NCBI RefSeq assembly: GCF_009669305.1
Contig: NZ_SADB01000010.1
Location: 124,001 to 188,000 of the forward strand
Source of the DNA: Ancylomarina sp. 16SWW S1-10-2
Lineage (GTDB): Bacteria > Bacteroidota > Bacteroidia > Bacteroidales > Marinifilaceae
DNA: 64,000 nucleotides
Direction of reading: 5' to 3'
Part shown: positions 15,367 to 25,064 of the stretch, piece by piece
Layout: each line of letters starts with the position of its first letter
How positions within the stretch are numbered: position 1 is the first letter of the stretch
Translations under genes and position numbers: made by a program
Notes under the pieces: model-generated
Databases searched by the model: none
The model's input: only the letters and a program-made list of their open reading frames with translations
Told to the model about the DNA's origin: nothing

Positions 15367-17922
15367 ATGAAAAATTCTATTATCACTGAAAATACGAGTC
15401 AAAAAAAATTCAAGAATTTAATAGAGAAGAAATATTTGGTTTATAATAGCCTTTTTCTCAATCTGCCTTATCATGAGGACGTAGGTGTAGGGCAGTTATT
15501 ACCTTTACTATCTGCTTATTGTGAACAAAGCCTAAGTGCATCACAAAGTCCAATTGAAATTATAGATTCTTTTTTCGACATACACACAAATATTAAAACA
15601 GAAGACGATAGGAATGACTTCTTGTTTCGAGTAATCTCTTACATCGAGCGTCAGGTGGTTTTGTTTGATAGTATCGAAGACGCTGCTTTACCCTCAATTC
15701 GTCAAGATGTAGAAGATCCTCGTCTATCTGATATGATAAGTCAAACCAGAAATGGAGACCATTGGCAAGAGGTTTTTAATAAGCTTAACGACTTTAAAGT
15801 CCGAATCGTTTTGACGGCACACCCAACTCAGTTCTATCAACCAGCTGTTCTCGATATTATGAGTGAGCTAAGGGGGCAGGTTGTCCCGAATAATTTGAAT
15901 GAGATTGATTTGTTATTGAATCAACTGGGCTTAACATCACTAATTAATTCAAAAAGTCCGACTCCCCTTGAAGAAGCCAAAAATATTATCTATTTCTGCA
16001 AGAATGTCTATTACAATGCCATTGGTGAATTATACAGTAGGATAAAGGGTAAAGTAAAGAATTTAGATAATCCTGAAATTGTTTCATTAGGTTTTTGGCC
16101 TGGTGGCGATAGAGATGGAAATCCTTATGTGACGAGTGAGGTAACTAAAAAAGTGGCTAATGAGTTAAGAATGACTTTGATGAAATGTTATTACTCAGAT
16201 GTTAAGAAACTTTGTAGTAAAATCACATTTAAGCATGTTGATGAGAAAATTGAAGCATTGAGAGATGACTTGTATTTGTCCATGTTTAATGAGGCGCATT
16301 GTCTGACTTACGAATCTATTTTGGAACCTCTACTTGAAATTAAAAAAGATATTCAGGAAAAGTATAAGGATTTGTATTTAAACGATCTTCAAAATACGAT
16401 AGACAAAGTGAGTATTTTTAAAACGCATTTTGCCAGTCTTGATATCCGTCAGGATCATTCAGTGCACAAGCAAGTGATCACTTATATTCTAAGGGAAGAG
16501 GGTTTAATCAATGAGACACTCGAAGAGTTGTCCACAGAAGAATTAATTGATATTCTTCTCACTCGTAAGTTAGATCTGTCTGATTTTCATGCCGATGATC
16601 CTATTGTAGCCGATACAATAGCAAATATAATTCAACTTCCGTCTATTCAGGCTTCCAACGGAGAGCAAGGCTGTCATAGGTATATCATTAGTAATTCAGA
16701 AGATATCTTTTCCATGCTGTTCGTTTTTGCTTTATTTAGGTGGACGACGACTGATATGAGCAAAATTAATTTTGATATTATTCCCTTATTTGAAACCATG
16801 GTAGGTATGACAGAAGCTGGTCAGATTATGGAGCAGATATTCAATACGGATGCTTATGTTGAACATTTAAAACGAAGGAATAGCAAACAAACCATGATGC
16901 TTGGCTTTTCTGATGGAACCAAAGATGGTGGTTATTTAAAAGCGAATTGGTCGATATACAAAACCAAAGAAACGTTGACTGCTTTGTGTGAAAAGTATCA
17001 GTTTAAATCTATTTTCTTCGATGGACGTGGGGGACCGCCTGCTCGTGGAGGAGGAAAAACGCAACGATTTTACGCTTCGCAGGGACCAAAAATATCAAAT
17101 GAAGAAATTCAGCTTACGATACAAGGTCAAACCATAACGAGTACTTATGGCACAAAAGATCAGTTCCAATATTCTTGTGAGCAATTGATATCGGCTGGAC
17201 TATATAATTTCACTTATCATGATAAGGCAACTATTTCTGATGCTTCTAGGTGTTTACTTGAAGATTTGAGTGAATTGAGTTTTAAGAAATATGATGCGTT
17301 AAAGCACCATGAGATGTTTATTCCTTACTTAGAGAATGTAAGTCCCTTAAAATATTATTCTCAAGCTAAAATTGGAAGTCGTCCTGTAAAACGTGGTCAA
17401 AAGAAACAACTTGAATTAACCGACTTGAGAGCAATTTCCTTTGTGGGATCTTGGAGTTTGTTGAAACAAAATATTCCGGGTTATTTTGGGATAGGAACAG
17501 CTTTAAAAAGCATAAAAGATCAGAATAGATTAGACGATTTAAAAGCTTTATACAGAGAGGTTCCCTATTTTAAAGCCTTGATTTCAAACAGTATGATGTC
17601 CTTGTCCAAATGCTATTTTGAACTTACTGCATATATGGGAAAAGATGCTACTTATAGCGATTTCTGGCACATTCTGTTTGATGAATATCAGCTGTCAAAA
17701 AAGATGATTCTCGAGATTACGGAATACGATGAACTCATGGAGAACGAACCGATTTCAAAACGTTCAATAAAAAACCGAGAAGCTATCGTGTTACCCTTAT
17801 TGGTGATTCAACAATATGCTCTACAAAAATTAGGTCAAGATACGGCTAATAAAGTGGCTTTTGAAAAAATGGTTGTGCGATCGGTATATGGAAATATTAA
17901 TGCCAGCAGAAACTCCGTTTGA
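15367..17922 (+). CDS. ppc: Phosphoenolpyruvate carboxylase
   Basis: Converts PEP and bicarbonate to oxaloacetate, refilling the TCA cycle. The protein has 851 residues, the usual family size. Signature blocks are VLTAHPTQF with the active-site His152, GFWPGGDRDGNPYVT, LGFSDGTKDGGYLKANW and the mobile loop FFDGRGGPPARGGGKT. The C-terminus ends in a variant of the usual final motif (NINASRNSV). I prefer the ATG at 15367 to the TTG six bases upstream. The gene is monocistronic, with a hairpin 70 bases beyond its end. Confidence 0.95.
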   Translation: MKNSIITENTSQKKFKNLIEKKYLVYNSLFLNLPYHEDVGVGQLLPLLSAYCEQSLSASQSPIEIIDSFFDIHTNIKTEDDRNDFLFRVISYIERQVVLFDSIEDAALPSIRQDVEDPRLSDMISQTRNGDHWQEVFNKLNDFKVRIVLTAHPTQFYQPAVLDIMSELRGQVVPNNLNEIDLLLNQLGLTSLINSKSPTPLEEAKNIIYFCKNVYYNAIGELYSRIKGKVKNLDNPEIVSLGFWPGGDRDGNPYVTSEVTKKVANELRMTLMKCYYSDVKKLCSKITFKHVDEKIEALRDDLYLSMFNEAHCLTYESILEPLLEIKKDIQEKYKDLYLNDLQNTIDKVSIFKTHFASLDIRQDHSVHKQVITYILREEGLINETLEELSTEELIDILLTRKLDLSDFHADDPIVADTIANIIQLPSIQASNGEQGCHRYIISNSEDIFSMLFVFALFRWTTTDMSKINFDIIPLFETMVGMTEAGQIMEQIFNTDAYVEHLKRRNSKQTMMLGFSDGTKDGGYLKANWSIYKTKETLTALCEKYQFKSIFFDGRGGPPARGGGKTQRFYASQGPKISNEEIQLTIQGQTITSTYGTKDQFQYSCEQLISAGLYNFTYHDKATISDASRCLLEDLSELSFKKYDALKHHEMFIPYLENVSPLKYYSQAKIGSRPVKRGQKKQLELTDLRAISFVGSWSLLKQNIPGYFGIGTALKSIKDQNRLDDLKALYREVPYFKALISNSMMSLSKCYFELTAYMGKDATYSDFWHILFDEYQLSKKMILEITEYDELMENEPISKRSIKNREAIVLPLLVIQQYALQKLGQDTANKVAFEKMVVRSVYGNINASRNSV

Positions 17923-17994
17923 TTAATTACGATAGATTGAGAAAGTTTGTATGAAATTCAGTTTCACACCGATTCTAAAGATAGACTAAACTTA

Positions 17995-18030
17995 AACGAC
18001 TCCCCTTTAATTACTTAAAGGGAAGTCGTT
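17995..18030. terminator. Long hairpin between convergent genes
   Basis: Arms AACGACTCCCCTTTAA and TTAAAGGGAAGTCGTT pair over 16 positions with one mismatch around a TTAC loop. There is no T-run on the plus side, so it may be a bidirectional or weak terminator for ppc and the convergent gene. Confidence 0.6.
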
Positions 18031-18068
18031 GTATATTACGATATTCTACTTTTGCAATTGAATACGCT

Positions 18069-18953
18069 CTATTTGGTATTCGTTAATATTTTCATCCAAT
18101 CTACCCTATAAAAAGCTTGAGATAATCTAGTTTCTTCCGTGTTGATATAAAGCTCGTTTTTATCAGTGAAAACGATGCCTTCGGTTTGTGCTCTGCCCAA
18201 AGATTCAATGTCTAAACGTAGAACATTACCCGAAAAGAAATTCATTCCTTCAAAATTGGTGAGAAGCATCATATAGGTATGGTAATTTTTGTAGCCAACT
18301 AAGGCTACGGTTTTACCATCAGCGCTAATATCGGCACCAGTAACCATAAAACTAGTATTGAATTCAGTAATGGGTTTTAGTTTATAATTACCTGGAGTTT
18401 TAGGCATGCTGTAAAGGCGTGTTTTTTTGTTTATCCAGTTCTTTGTGAATAGATAAAGAGAATCGCCGCAGGCAAAAAAGGCTTCGCAATCGAAATTGTT
18501 TTTCATATTACGATTTCTAAAATTCTTTTGATCTGCCCAAGTAAAAGTGATGGAGTCAATAGTAACTTCTTTGTTTTTCATATCCGATTTTAAAACACGA
18601 AGCACACGCAAATCTTTTCTAGAACCCCTATTATTGCCAAAATCGCCTATATAAATATAGTCTTCATCCTCAGCCAAATCTTCCCAATCCTTATTGCTAG
18701 CATTGTTAATAAGTATGGTTTCTTCCAACTGCCCTTTTGGGTTGTATGCAATGAGTTCGGGTTTGCAATCACTATCGTTAATTACCCAAAATAAGTTATT
18801 GTGCCATAACATAGCTGATTGTTCATTTACGCTTTTAGGTAGTTGATCAGAGATCAATAGGGGAGAATAAACGACTGTTTTTACATTCGTATTTTGAGCC
18901 ATTCCCAATGTTGATATTAGGATGCCGAGTATGGTATAGGTGAAGTATCTCAT
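18069..18953 (-). CDS. Exported propeller-like protein, function unknown
   Basis: Protein of 294 residues with a signal peptide ending ...LGMAQN. The mature part is made of repeating beta-strand segments with Trp/Asp-rich turns (HNNLFWVINDSDCKPEL, KDWEDLAEDEDYIYIGDFGNNRG, NNFDCEAFFACGDSLYLFTKNW, GADISADGKTVALVGY, TEGIVFTDKNELYINTEE). This is typical of a single beta-propeller, possibly of the esterase-like/phytase-like or SdiA-regulated type. No catalytic residues can be assigned. The ATG at 18953 is chosen because a TTG 24 bases upstream would only lengthen the N-region. No operon partner is present. Confidence 0.7.
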   Translation of the reverse strand: MRYFTYTILGILISTLGMAQNTNVKTVVYSPLLISDQLPKSVNEQSAMLWHNNLFWVINDSDCKPELIAYNPKGQLEETILINNASNKDWEDLAEDEDYIYIGDFGNNRGSRKDLRVLRVLKSDMKNKEVTIDSITFTWADQKNFRNRNMKNNFDCEAFFACGDSLYLFTKNWINKKTRLYSMPKTPGNYKLKPITEFNTSFMVTGADISADGKTVALVGYKNYHTYMMLLTNFEGMNFFSGNVLRLDIESLGRAQTEGIVFTDKNELYINTEETRLSQAFYRVDWMKILTNTK

Positions 18954-19296
18954 CTTTATGATTTTTAGGAGCTGCAAATTTACAAAAAAAGCTTGATATT
19001 CTATTTCTTTAGCAGAATAGCACCTTCCGAACTGACACGATTAGGAACTTGTCCTGTTATTACTCATTTTAATTTGTGTTTTAATTAATTTCATCTCTTA
19101 AAATTTCAGACCTTTTAAGAGGTATAATATGTTTAAATTGATTCACCCTAAAAAAGCATAAGAATAAGGGAGTACACCCTAGTTTTTTCGTATATTCGTA
19201 CCTTTAAGTAAGTATGCATAGCTGTGTGTTATATTGCTTGTTATCAATTAGTTAATTTTAGTACTTTTTAAGAGTCTGTATCATAAATTCTACCAT
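18954..19296. other. 343-base divergent intergenic region
   Basis: It lies between two divergent genes and must hold promoters for both. On the plus strand TACCTTTA at 19199-19206 fits the Bacteroidota -7 pattern at seven of eight positions, about 90 bases before the transporter gene. I see no gene or RNA here. Confidence 0.4.
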
Positions 19297-21078
19297 ATGC
19301 TTAGTTTTGATGCTATTATTGTATCAATTGTTTTAGTTTTTATTGTTCTATCTTTTTATAAGGAATGGGTTGGTCCTGCCTTCACATTTTTAATAGGCGT
19401 GGTGGTACTTGGTATCTTTGGTATATTAACGCCATCTGAAATTCTTGGTGGTTTTGCCAATGATCAGGTTATGGTGATATTAATGTTACTCTTGATTGGC
19501 GATATTATACGAGATTTAGGTATTGTGGAGAACCTTTTTGATAAGGTTTTTCAAAGGGCAAAAACCTATCGTCAGTTTATGGCGAGAATGATGTTTTTGG
19601 TCGGTGGATTTTCGGCATTTTTGAATAATACGCCCTTAGTTGCTGTTATGATGCCTTATGTGCATTCGTGGAGTAAGCGACATAATATTTCTCCCTCAAA
19701 ACTATTAATTCCCTTATCGTATTCGGCTATTCTAGGTGGTTGTATTACCTTAATTGGTACTTCGACCAACCTTATAGTGAATGGTATGGTTATAGATCAA
19801 AATATTATCCCAGGTCTAAAATCTTTGGATATGTTTGATTTCGCTTATGTGGGTATTCCAATGATGTTTATTGGTTCGGCTTATCTTTTACTTGTGGCTA
19901 ATAAGCTATTGCCAGATAATGTGGATACGCTTGATAAGTTCTCAGAAAATTCACGAAGGTATATTGTTGAGGCTCATGTTCGTCCTGGTTCAGATTTGAA
20001 TGGTAAGAGTATTGAAGAGGCAAATCTTCGTAATCTTAAGGGCTTGTATCTTTTTCAGATTAAAAGGAATAATATAAAGGTTGCAGCCGTTTCTCCAGAG
20101 CTTGTGCTTGCTGAAGGTGATTGCTTATTTTTTGCAGGAGAAACAGAAACCATTGCTGATTTAGTTCTTGCAAATTCTGGTTTGACGATACCAACGGTTG
20201 GTATGTTGGGTCATAAAAAGCAACTTGAGGTGGTCGAGATTGTTGTTTCTCACAATTCTACCTTAATATCGAAGACTGTAAAAGAAGCTAATTTTAGAGG
20301 AAATTACGATGCGGCAATAATTGCTATACACCGTAATGGTGAACGTATGGCAGGTAAAATTGGTGATGTGAAAGTTCGTGCCGGAGATGTGCTTCTTCTT
20401 TTAGGAGGTGATAACTTTACGGCAAGAACACAGCGGGTACAAGATTTCTATTTTATATCGAAAGTAAAAGAATTTCGTAAACAAGAAAATTATAAAATTT
20501 GGTTGTTATTGGGAGGAACTATTTTGGCTGTGATTTTATCAGCACTTAAAATTGTGCCCTTATTCATGACACTAATTGTGATGATAATCGTGATTCTTGC
20601 ACTTAAAATTACGAATCCAAAGGATATTGCAGCTAGTATAGATTTTAATTTAGCGATGATTATTGCTCTCTCATTGGCCTTTGGTACAGCTATGATAAAA
20701 TCAGGACTTGCCGTGTTAATTGCTGATCTTCTTATATCAGTATTTATGCCTTTAGGACAGGTTGGAATTCTTCTAGGAATCTATTTAATTACGACCATAT
20801 TGGCTGCTTATATAACCAATAAGGCTGCGGTTGCTATTGTTTTTCCTATCTCATTGAGTATGGCTTTAACATTACAATTAAATCCTGAGCCTTTTATTTT
20901 AGTTGTTGCTTTTGCTGCAGCAGCTAACTTTATGACACCAATTGGTTATCAAACGAATTTGATGGTTTATGGTCCTGGATCTTATAAATTTGGTGATTTC
21001 TTTAAGATTGGATTACCACTAACAATCATTTATATGGTAGTTTGTGTATCCATACTTTCCTACATCTATTTCTATTAA
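19297..21078 (+). CDS. SLC13/DASS-type anion transporter with two TrkA-C domains
   Basis: Inner-membrane protein of 593 residues. About five hydrophobic helices (residues 1-205) precede two cytosolic TrkA-C (RCK_C) regulatory domains (about 215-295 and 305-385: VRPGSDLNGKSIEEANLR, SHNSTLISKTVKEANFRG). More helices (about 400-593) then contain the family-type segments FLNNTPLVAVMMPY, GTSTNLIVNGM and ITNKAAVAIVFPISL. The repeated N-N/T-P hairpins are those of divalent-anion:Na+ symporters. The substrate could be sulfate or dicarboxylates. A cysQ gene just downstream would fit sulfate, but the genes are not tightly coupled. Confidence 0.85.
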   Translation: MLSFDAIIVSIVLVFIVLSFYKEWVGPAFTFLIGVVVLGIFGILTPSEILGGFANDQVMVILMLLLIGDIIRDLGIVENLFDKVFQRAKTYRQFMARMMFLVGGFSAFLNNTPLVAVMMPYVHSWSKRHNISPSKLLIPLSYSAILGGCITLIGTSTNLIVNGMVIDQNIIPGLKSLDMFDFAYVGIPMMFIGSAYLLLVANKLLPDNVDTLDKFSENSRRYIVEAHVRPGSDLNGKSIEEANLRNLKGLYLFQIKRNNIKVAAVSPELVLAEGDCLFFAGETETIADLVLANSGLTIPTVGMLGHKKQLEVVEIVVSHNSTLISKTVKEANFRGNYDAAIIAIHRNGERMAGKIGDVKVRAGDVLLLLGGDNFTARTQRVQDFYFISKVKEFRKQENYKIWLLLGGTILAVILSALKIVPLFMTLIVMIIVILALKITNPKDIAASIDFNLAMIIALSLAFGTAMIKSGLAVLIADLLISVFMPLGQVGILLGIYLITTILAAYITNKAAVAIVFPISLSMALTLQLNPEPFILVVAFAAAANFMTPIGYQTNLMVYGPGSYKFGDFFKIGLPLTIIYMVVCVSILSYIYFY

Positions 21079-21163
21079 CAGATATCATTTTTGTTTTTTA
21101 CTTTGTTAAATAATTTGTTTAATTTCATGCGAAATATATTCACATAATACTAATTAACTTCAT

Positions 21164-21982
21164 ATGAAATCATTTTTGTTTTTTATAAGCTTTATTTTTC
21201 TATTTTATTTAGGCTATTCTCAGAATGATACCACTATTTATTACAAGGCGAATAACAAACCAGCCTTAGGTAAGGAAGATGCGACACATTTAACCAAAAT
21301 TAAAAAGAAAGGTGATGATGTTTACAAGCTTTCCTATTCGAATAAAAGACGAGACAACTGGGTAAAATCAAAATATACTCGAATTCTTACTGTTGAAAAT
21401 GATTCGACAATTAAAATATTGAATCAATTTACTAGAAATGAATATTATAAAACCTATAAACCAGTAGGGACGTATTTTTATATAAAAGAATATCATAAAA
21501 ATGGGAAGTTAAGAATTGAGGGCCTTTCTAAGTCTAAAATTTACAATCATTGGGAAGGGCAGGTTAAAGAATATTATCCATCAGGGAAATTAGAATCGAT
21601 AACTAGATATAAGAATAATCAAGTAAGAGGGAATAAAAATTGGCTTCCAAATGGAAAACCATATATTGATAATATATATGCTGACGTAGATCTTATGCCT
21701 AAATTTCCTGGTGGAGAACTGAAGTTGAAAAAATATCTAGAAGATAATATAAAATACCCTGAAAAAGCTCTAGAAAAACGATATTACGGTCGTGTATTAG
21801 TTGATTTTGTAATAAGTGAGGATGGTTCTGTAATTGGAACTGTGATTCGTAAACCATTAGATACTTTTGATCAGGAAGCCATAAGAGTTGTTTCTGGAAT
21901 GCCCAAATGGGAACCAGGAAAACTCGAAGGTAAGCCAGTAAAAGTCGTATTTACAGTACCTGTAAATTTTAGATTTCGTTAA
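21164..21982 (+). CDS. MORN-repeat protein with C-terminal TonB domain
   Basis: Exported protein of 272 residues. A signal peptide ends at YLGYSQND and a beta-rich N-terminal part follows. MORN/YwqK-type repeats (YHKNGKLRIEG, YYPSGKLESITRYKNNQ, WLPNGKPYIDN; residues ~105-165) precede a TonB C-terminal domain (GGELKLKKYLEDNIKYPEKALEKRYYGRVLVDFVI...VPVNFRF). TonB domains contact TonB-dependent receptors, but this protein has a cleavable signal and no proline-rich linker, so it may not span the periplasm like classical TonB. It is only three bases from cysQ and may be co-transcribed with it. Confidence 0.82.
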   Translation: MKSFLFFISFIFLFYLGYSQNDTTIYYKANNKPALGKEDATHLTKIKKKGDDVYKLSYSNKRRDNWVKSKYTRILTVENDSTIKILNQFTRNEYYKTYKPVGTYFYIKEYHKNGKLRIEGLSKSKIYNHWEGQVKEYYPSGKLESITRYKNNQVRGNKNWLPNGKPYIDNIYADVDLMPKFPGGELKLKKYLEDNIKYPEKALEKRYYGRVLVDFVISEDGSVIGTVIRKPLDTFDQEAIRVVSGMPKWEPGKLEGKPVKVVFTVPVNFRFR

Positions 21983-21985
21983 GAT

Positions 21986-22792
21986 ATGGATAAAGAATAT
22001 AGAATGAAGCTTTTAAGTGCAGCTATTGAGGCTTGCATAAAAGCAGGAAAAGAGATATTAGATGTGTATAAAATGGATGATTTCCATGTGCAATTAAAGT
22101 CGGATAATAGTCCGTTGACTATTGCAGACCAGAGAGCTCATAATGCCATTGTTTCTGTATTGGATAAATTAGATATTCCAATATTGAGTGAAGAGGGTAC
22201 ACACTTACCTTTTGAAGAGCGTAAGGCTTGGAAAGCATGTTGGATTGTAGATCCTTTAGATGGAACCAAAGAATTTATTAAACGAAACGATGAATTTACG
22301 GTTAATGTGGCTTTAGTTAAAGATGGAAAAGCTGTTGCAGGTGTGATATATATTCCTGTATTAAAGCAACTCTATTTTGCTGATGAGCTTATTGGTTCGT
22401 TCCGTTGCGATGAGATCACCGAATTTACAGGACTTGAAGAATTGATGTCTGTATCGAAGCAATTGCCAATTAAGCAAGATAGAACAGGTATTCGAGTTGT
22501 GGCTTCAAGGTCGCATATGAATGATGAAACGCGTTTGTTTATAGATTCTTTAAAAGGAAATGGCGATGAGGTTGAAATTGTTACAAAAGGTAGTTCTCTT
22601 AAGTTGTGTTTAATTGCCGAAGGATCTGCTGATGTATATCCACGATATGCTCCGACTATGGAGTGGGATATTGCCGCTGGTCATGCTATTGTATCGGCCT
22701 CAGGTGGAAATATTACACACTTGAATTCTGATGAAGAATTGTCCTACAATAAAGCTGATTTATTGAATCCTTGGTTTATGTGTAAACGATAA
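21986..22792 (+). CDS. cysQ: 3'(2'),5'-bisphosphate nucleotidase
   Basis: Removes the 3' phosphate from PAP/PAPS, by-products of sulfate assimilation. The protein has 268 residues of the inositol-monophosphatase fold. Metal-binding motifs are visible: ILSEEG (Glu ligand), WIVDPLDGTKEF (the DPLDGT signature) and EWDIAAGHAI near the C-terminus. It starts three bases after the MORN-TonB gene. The transporter two genes upstream could supply an oxyanion, a possible but unproven link. Confidence 0.9.
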   Translation: MDKEYRMKLLSAAIEACIKAGKEILDVYKMDDFHVQLKSDNSPLTIADQRAHNAIVSVLDKLDIPILSEEGTHLPFEERKAWKACWIVDPLDGTKEFIKRNDEFTVNVALVKDGKAVAGVIYIPVLKQLYFADELIGSFRCDEITEFTGLEELMSVSKQLPIKQDRTGIRVVASRSHMNDETRLFIDSLKGNGDEVEIVTKGSSLKLCLIAEGSADVYPRYAPTMEWDIAAGHAIVSASGGNITHLNSDEELSYNKADLLNPWFMCKR

Positions 22793-23002
22793 GCTTGAAA
22801 ATGTAAGAAGAGGCTATTCCCCATAATGACATAATTTTCAGGATTTCCAGAATTTATATTTTAAAGGAATAATTTTTCAAAAGTTCATTAAAGTCCTTTC
22901 CTCTAAAATAAATATGTCAATTAGGGGAATTTTGTAATTCTGTGAATCGTTTTTTTTCTGTGAATTGGTCTTTTTCTTTTCAGAGTATGATTGATAAAAA
23001 TA

Positions 23003-23038
23003 AAAGAGGATACCGCAAATTTTGTGGATATCCTCTTT
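23003..23038. terminator. Bidirectional terminator between cysQ and the Phe/Tyr operon
   Basis: AAAGAGGATA-CCGCAAA pairs with TTTGTGG-ATATCCTCTTT around a short loop, with A-rich and T-rich flanks. It sits between the ends of two convergent transcription units. Confidence 0.75.
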
Positions 23039-23058
23039 CCTATTTTATGAGAAAAAAA

Positions 23059-24126
23059 TTATTTCTTCACATTCATAATATCTGTTTGATGAGCAATTGA
23101 TTCTTCGTGAATTGCTTTGAAAAGCTTACTGATGAATCGCTCGCTAAGGTCTGTATCCTTCGATTTTGCTAAGTGTTTATTCAAAATATTTTCCCAACGT
23201 CCAGACTGAAGAATAGTCATATTATTGATTTTTTTGTATTCTCCAATTGCCTTCGAAGCTTCTACTCTTTTTTGAAGAATAGCCATAACCTCATTATCGT
23301 ATTGGTCAATTTTAAATCGTAAATCTTCAAGCGTATTCAAAGAAATGCCATCAGGATTTTCATCACGTAACTCCAAACTTGAAAGAAGTTGTGTTAATCG
23401 TTTTGGCGTAATTTGTTGGCTAGCATCACTCCAAGCTTCATCTGGCGTTGGATGTGTTTCAATCATCAATCCATCAAAGTTAAGGTCCATTGCTTTTTGA
23501 GAAACTGACTGCAATAGTTCTCTGTTTCCACAAATATGACTTGGATCGCAAATAATAGGCATATTAGGCATGCGTCTCTTCAATTCAATAGGAATTTGCC
23601 ACTGTGGAATATTTCTATAAATACTCTGCTCGTAGCTTGAAAAACCACGGTGAATAGCTCCTAATTGCTTAATACCAGCTTTTTCTAATCTTTCTAAAGC
23701 ACCCATCCAAAGTTCAACGTCTGGGTTTACTGGATTCTTTACTAAAACAGGAATGTCAACACCTTCAAGTGCATCGGCAATTTCTTGCATTGCAAATGGA
23801 TTAGCAGATGTACGAGCTCCAACCCATAGAATATCAACACCATATTTAAGTGCTTCGAAAACATGTTTTACATTGGCAACCTCAGTTGCTGTTTGCATAC
23901 CTGTTTCTTTCTGAACTGTTTTCATCCACTCAAGACCTTCTCTTCCTACGCCTTCGAAACAATTTGGTCTAGTACGAGGTTTCCAAATACCCGCGCGAAA
24001 TATATTAATCCCTTCCTCTTTTAAAAGACGAGCTGAGTTTAAAACCTGCTCTTCTGTTTCGGCACTACACGGGCCAGCTATAACTAAGGGTCTTTCAATT
24101 TTATTTAAATTTAATTTACTTTTCAT
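23059..24126 (-). CDS. DAHP synthase fused to type II chorismate mutase
   Basis: Bifunctional enzyme of 355 residues that opens the shikimate pathway and also makes prephenate from chorismate. Residues ~15-255 form a KDPG/DAHP synthase barrel (RPLVIAGPCSAETEEQV, FRAGIWKPRTRPNCFEG, WVGARTSANPFAMQEIADAL, LGAIHRGFSSYE, PIICDPSHICGNR). Residues ~270-350 form an AroQ-type mutase (LRFKIDQYDNEVMAILQKRVEASKAIGEYKK). This fusion is common in Bacteroidota. The start is the ATG at 24126, which begins the family-like MKSKLNLN; 13 extra residues could be read upstream. Last gene of the pheA operon. Confidence 0.92.
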   Translation of the reverse strand: MKSKLNLNKIERPLVIAGPCSAETEEQVLNSARLLKEEGINIFRAGIWKPRTRPNCFEGVGREGLEWMKTVQKETGMQTATEVANVKHVFEALKYGVDILWVGARTSANPFAMQEIADALEGVDIPVLVKNPVNPDVELWMGALERLEKAGIKQLGAIHRGFSSYEQSIYRNIPQWQIPIELKRRMPNMPIICDPSHICGNRELLQSVSQKAMDLNFDGLMIETHPTPDEAWSDASQQITPKRLTQLLSSLELRDENPDGISLNTLEDLRFKIDQYDNEVMAILQKRVEASKAIGEYKKINNMTILQSGRWENILNKHLAKSKDTDLSERFISKLFKAIHEESIAHQTDIMNVKK

Positions 24127-24200
24127 GGTTTTGTAATTTGGCTGATAGTTAGCGATTTTCATCACTAATTAAAATATGAATTAATAATTTACTTGTGGTT

Positions 24201-25043
24201 TTAATTTTTTAAGGCTCTTTTTATTCGATTTGCTTTCGAAATCAAATTAATTAAATCGTCTCGATCTCTATTCTCGATAGCTGTTTTAAATTTAGTTAAA
24301 CTTTCGATATAGGTATTAAGAACGGTTAAAATATTGTCTGCATTATGGTTGAAAATAGGAGCCCACATTTCGGCATCACTTTTGGCTAAACGCACAGTTG
24401 AATCAAAACCACCACTGGCCAAATCAAAAATGTTCTTTTCATTTTTTTCTTTTTCCAGAACGGTTAAGGCAAGTGCAAAGGAGCTAATGTGTGAAATGTG
24501 AGAAACATAAGCTGCATGTACATCATGATTAGATCCACTCATATAAAGAACTCGCATATTCAAGTGTTCGTACATTTTGTGAACCGTCAGTAACACTTTT
24601 TCGTCACTATCTTCGGCATCGCAAAAAATGGTTGCCTTACCATCGAAGAGGCCAGCCTTTGCTGCCCAAGGTCCCGAATGCTCTGTTCCTGCCATAGGAT
24701 GGCTAGCTACAAATTGTTTACGATTTTGATGGTATTTGACTCTTTCACAAATTTGACTTTTAATGGAAGCTACATCACAAACCACTTGAGTACTGATTCT
24801 ATCTAATACTTTAGGTAAAAGTTTAAGGGTCGCATCAGCTGGTATGGCTAGAATAATGAATTCACTTTCATCGATCAATTCTTCCATTGTACTAATAGCG
24901 TCGATTAAGCCAATTTTTAGTGCTGTTTCAGCATGCAGTTTACTGGAATCGTGACCTAATATTTTGGAAGCAAAACCACGTTTTCTCAAATCTGCAGCCA
25001 TTGAACCACCTATTAAACCAAGACCTATTATTCCTACTTTCAT
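24201..25043 (-). CDS. tyrA: Prephenate dehydrogenase
   Basis: Oxidises prephenate to 4-hydroxyphenylpyruvate with NAD+, the Tyr branch. The protein has 280 residues, with the Rossmann motif GIIGLGLIGGS at the start and the prephenate site VASHPMAGTEHSGP (active-site His and the PMAG loop). The C-terminal helical dimer domain follows; no ACT domain is present, so direct feedback control by Tyr is not expected. It lies 21 bases downstream of the aminotransferase gene in the pheA operon. Confidence 0.93.
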   Translation of the reverse strand: MKVGIIGLGLIGGSMAADLRKRGFASKILGHDSSKLHAETALKIGLIDAISTMEELIDESEFIILAIPADATLKLLPKVLDRISTQVVCDVASIKSQICERVKYHQNRKQFVASHPMAGTEHSGPWAAKAGLFDGKATIFCDAEDSDEKVLLTVHKMYEHLNMRVLYMSGSNHDVHAAYVSHISHISSFALALTVLEKEKNEKNIFDLASGGFDSTVRLAKSDAEMWAPIFNHNADNILTVLNTYIESLTKFKTAIENRDRDDLINLISKANRIKRALKN

Positions 25044-25064
25044 AGTTTATTCTTTTTTCAAATA

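Noticed and set aside
24127-24165. Longer N-terminus of the DAHP synthase-chorismate mutase
   Set aside because: The extra 13 residues do not resemble family members; the ATG at 24126 gives the expected start before RPLVIAGPCSAE.
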